Assembly (NCBI GenBank): GCA_040756995.1
Contig: JBFLYK010000004.1
Span: 62,001-126,000 of the forward strand
DNA: 64,000 bases
Source: BP-133 sp040756995
Lineage (GTDB): Bacteria > Actinomycetota > Acidimicrobiia > IMCC26256 > BP-133
Reading direction: 5' to 3'
Shown here: in pieces, positions 63,180 through 64,000 of the stretch
Numbering within the stretch: position 1 is the stretch's first letter
How the letters are laid out: every line of letters begins with the position of its first letter
Notes under the pieces: model-generated
What the model saw: only the letters and a program-made list of their open reading frames with translations
Database searches by the model: none
Told to the model about the DNA's origin: nothing
Translations under genes and position numbers: made by a program

Positions 63180-64000
63180 CCGCGGCGAGGTCATCACCCG
63201 GCCCTGCGGAATCACCGTGATGTCCAGCCGGCGACCGAAGACCCGTTGCAGCATTGCCGCCTGGCGGGAGGCGGCCCACAGCTCGAGTTCGCAGTTCCCG
63301 GTGGCCCGCACCTGGAGCCGCAGCCTCCCGCCGGAGAGCTCGACGCCCACGCCCTCGACGGCCTGGCCCCGACCCCGGTCGAGGCTGGCGGCCAAACGCA
63401 AGATCGTCGCCAGCTTCACGACACGGTCGCGTCGTTTTGGCGACAACGATCCGAACGGCTTGTGCGACGGCTTGGGAAAGCCGCGGCCGCCGTAGCGGGC
63501 CACCGCCGCCAGGGCCAGGACCTCCTCCGGCGCGAAGCCCCGCAGGCGGCCGTGCTGGATCAGGTAGCTGGTGTGCTTGTGCTGGGCGAGCACGGAGACG
63601 AGCTCGCCGATGTCGTGGAGGAGGCCGGCGTACTCCAGCAGCTCGCGGTCCTGGTCACCGAGGCGGTGGAGGCGGTCGGTCTGGTCGAAGATCTCCAGCG
63701 CCAGCCGGGCGACGTGCCGGCTGTGCCCTTCGTCCCAATTGCAGCGCCGGGCCAGCGCCTCGACCGAAGCCCGGCGGATGTCGACGACACCGAGCGGAAC
63801 GGCCTCGACGGGATGCAGGCCGCGGATGGTGTCGAGCACCATTCCCTCCCGCAGCGCCCATTCGGAGACCGTCAGCTCGTCGAAGCCGAACAGCTCCATG
63901 GCGGTGGCCAGCAACATGGCGCCGGCCGGCACCAGATCGACCCGGCGCAGCTCGAGGCCCGGGAAGCGGCGCCGCTCGTTGGCGCTGGTGGTCATCAGCT
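63177..64000 (-). CDS. Ppx/GppA exopolyphosphatase-like protein, 5' truncated by the window edge
   Basis: 274 residues visible; the frame is open to base 64000 without a needed start, so the protein begins beyond the window. Typical second-half features are ERRRFPGLELRRVDLVPAGAMLL (end of the actin-like domain), DELTVSEWALREGMVLD, and an HD-like helical domain with HSRHVARLALEIFD and YAGLLHDIGEL. Removes terminal phosphates from polyphosphate or (p)ppGpp. Its position upstream of ROK and Ppk1 fits phosphate storage. An ATG at 63995 exists but lies in the middle of the family region. Confidence 0.9.
   Translation of the reverse strand, partial: LMTTSANERRRFPGLELRRVDLVPAGAMLLATAMELFGFDELTVSEWALREGMVLDTIRGLHPVEAVPLGVVDIRRASVEALARRCNWDEGHSRHVARLALEIFDQTDRLHRLGDQDRELLEYAGLLHDIGELVSVLAQHKHTSYLIQHGRLRGFAPEEVLALAAVARYGGRGFPKPSHKPFGSLSPKRRDRVVKLATILRLAASLDRGRGQAVEGVGVELSGGRLRLQVRATGNCELELWAASRQAAMLQRVFGRRLDITVIPQGRVMTSPR

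Overview
The window is high-GC (about 70 percent by eye), densely packed bacterial DNA with no rRNA, tRNA, CRISPR array or transposase that I could find. Gene content points to an actinomycete, most likely class Acidimicrobiia. The clues are a secreted protein with GYWLVASDGGIF-type repeats, a membrane protease starting with a WLHPSELG segment, a Suf pathway with a Rieske protein and SufU, a class E-like sortase, a UPF0182 membrane protein, and many genes whose start codon lies 6-9 bases after a TANNNT box (leaderless mRNAs). The taxonomic call is inference.

Layout. 1-15681 is a surface-polysaccharide region: six GT4-type glycosyltransferases, a GT half-protein, a small coiled-coil protein, a GT-C-like membrane protein, two nucleotide-sugar dehydratase/epimerases, and a secreted beta-propeller/repeat protein. 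Three tandem 69-bp hairpin units lie at 11986-12165 and a related hairpin covers the thiE start. 15817-25441 is mixed metabolism: ThiE, alpha/beta hydrolase, cupin, a probable heteromeric acyl-CoA dehydrogenase pair, PilZ protein, MBL hydrolase and glycogen-debranching-like enzyme. It also holds a possible small RNA gene with a 13-codon ORF. 25501-34493 carries Fe-S assembly as two inward-facing operons, sufC-sufS-sufU (+) and sufB-sufD-Rieske-sufC (-). They have two different sufC genes and similar CACTA-N6-TAGT palindromes in both promoters; an orphan solute-binding lipoprotein and a secreted repeat protein lie between them. 34587-49842 is cell envelope and signalling: UPF0182, a FecR-like protein with a sensor kinase, a PDZ/Lon-like protease beside a sortase, MoaE, an HtrA-like protease, and a sigma factor fused to a zinc-finger/transmembrane anti-sigma-like region.

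49854-53348 holds a DUF2342-type protein, DAHP synthase and an MFS transporter. 53468-58964 is a compact putative biosynthetic cluster: CGNR regulator, cysteine-synthase-like PLP enzyme, ATP-grasp ligase, argininosuccinate-lyase-like enzyme and EamA exporter, the last four being start/stop coupled. 58931-60118 reads as one redoxin gene only if an in-frame UGA is selenocysteine, giving the active site Sec-Gly-Cys; a SECIS-like hairpin follows the UGA. 60153-64000 is polyphosphate/sugar metabolism: Ppk1, a ROK kinase and a truncated Ppx/GppA.

The two strongest candidates for something little described are the selenocysteine redoxin and the neighbouring PLP/ATP-grasp/lyase/exporter cluster. The paired suf operators and the hairpin array come next.
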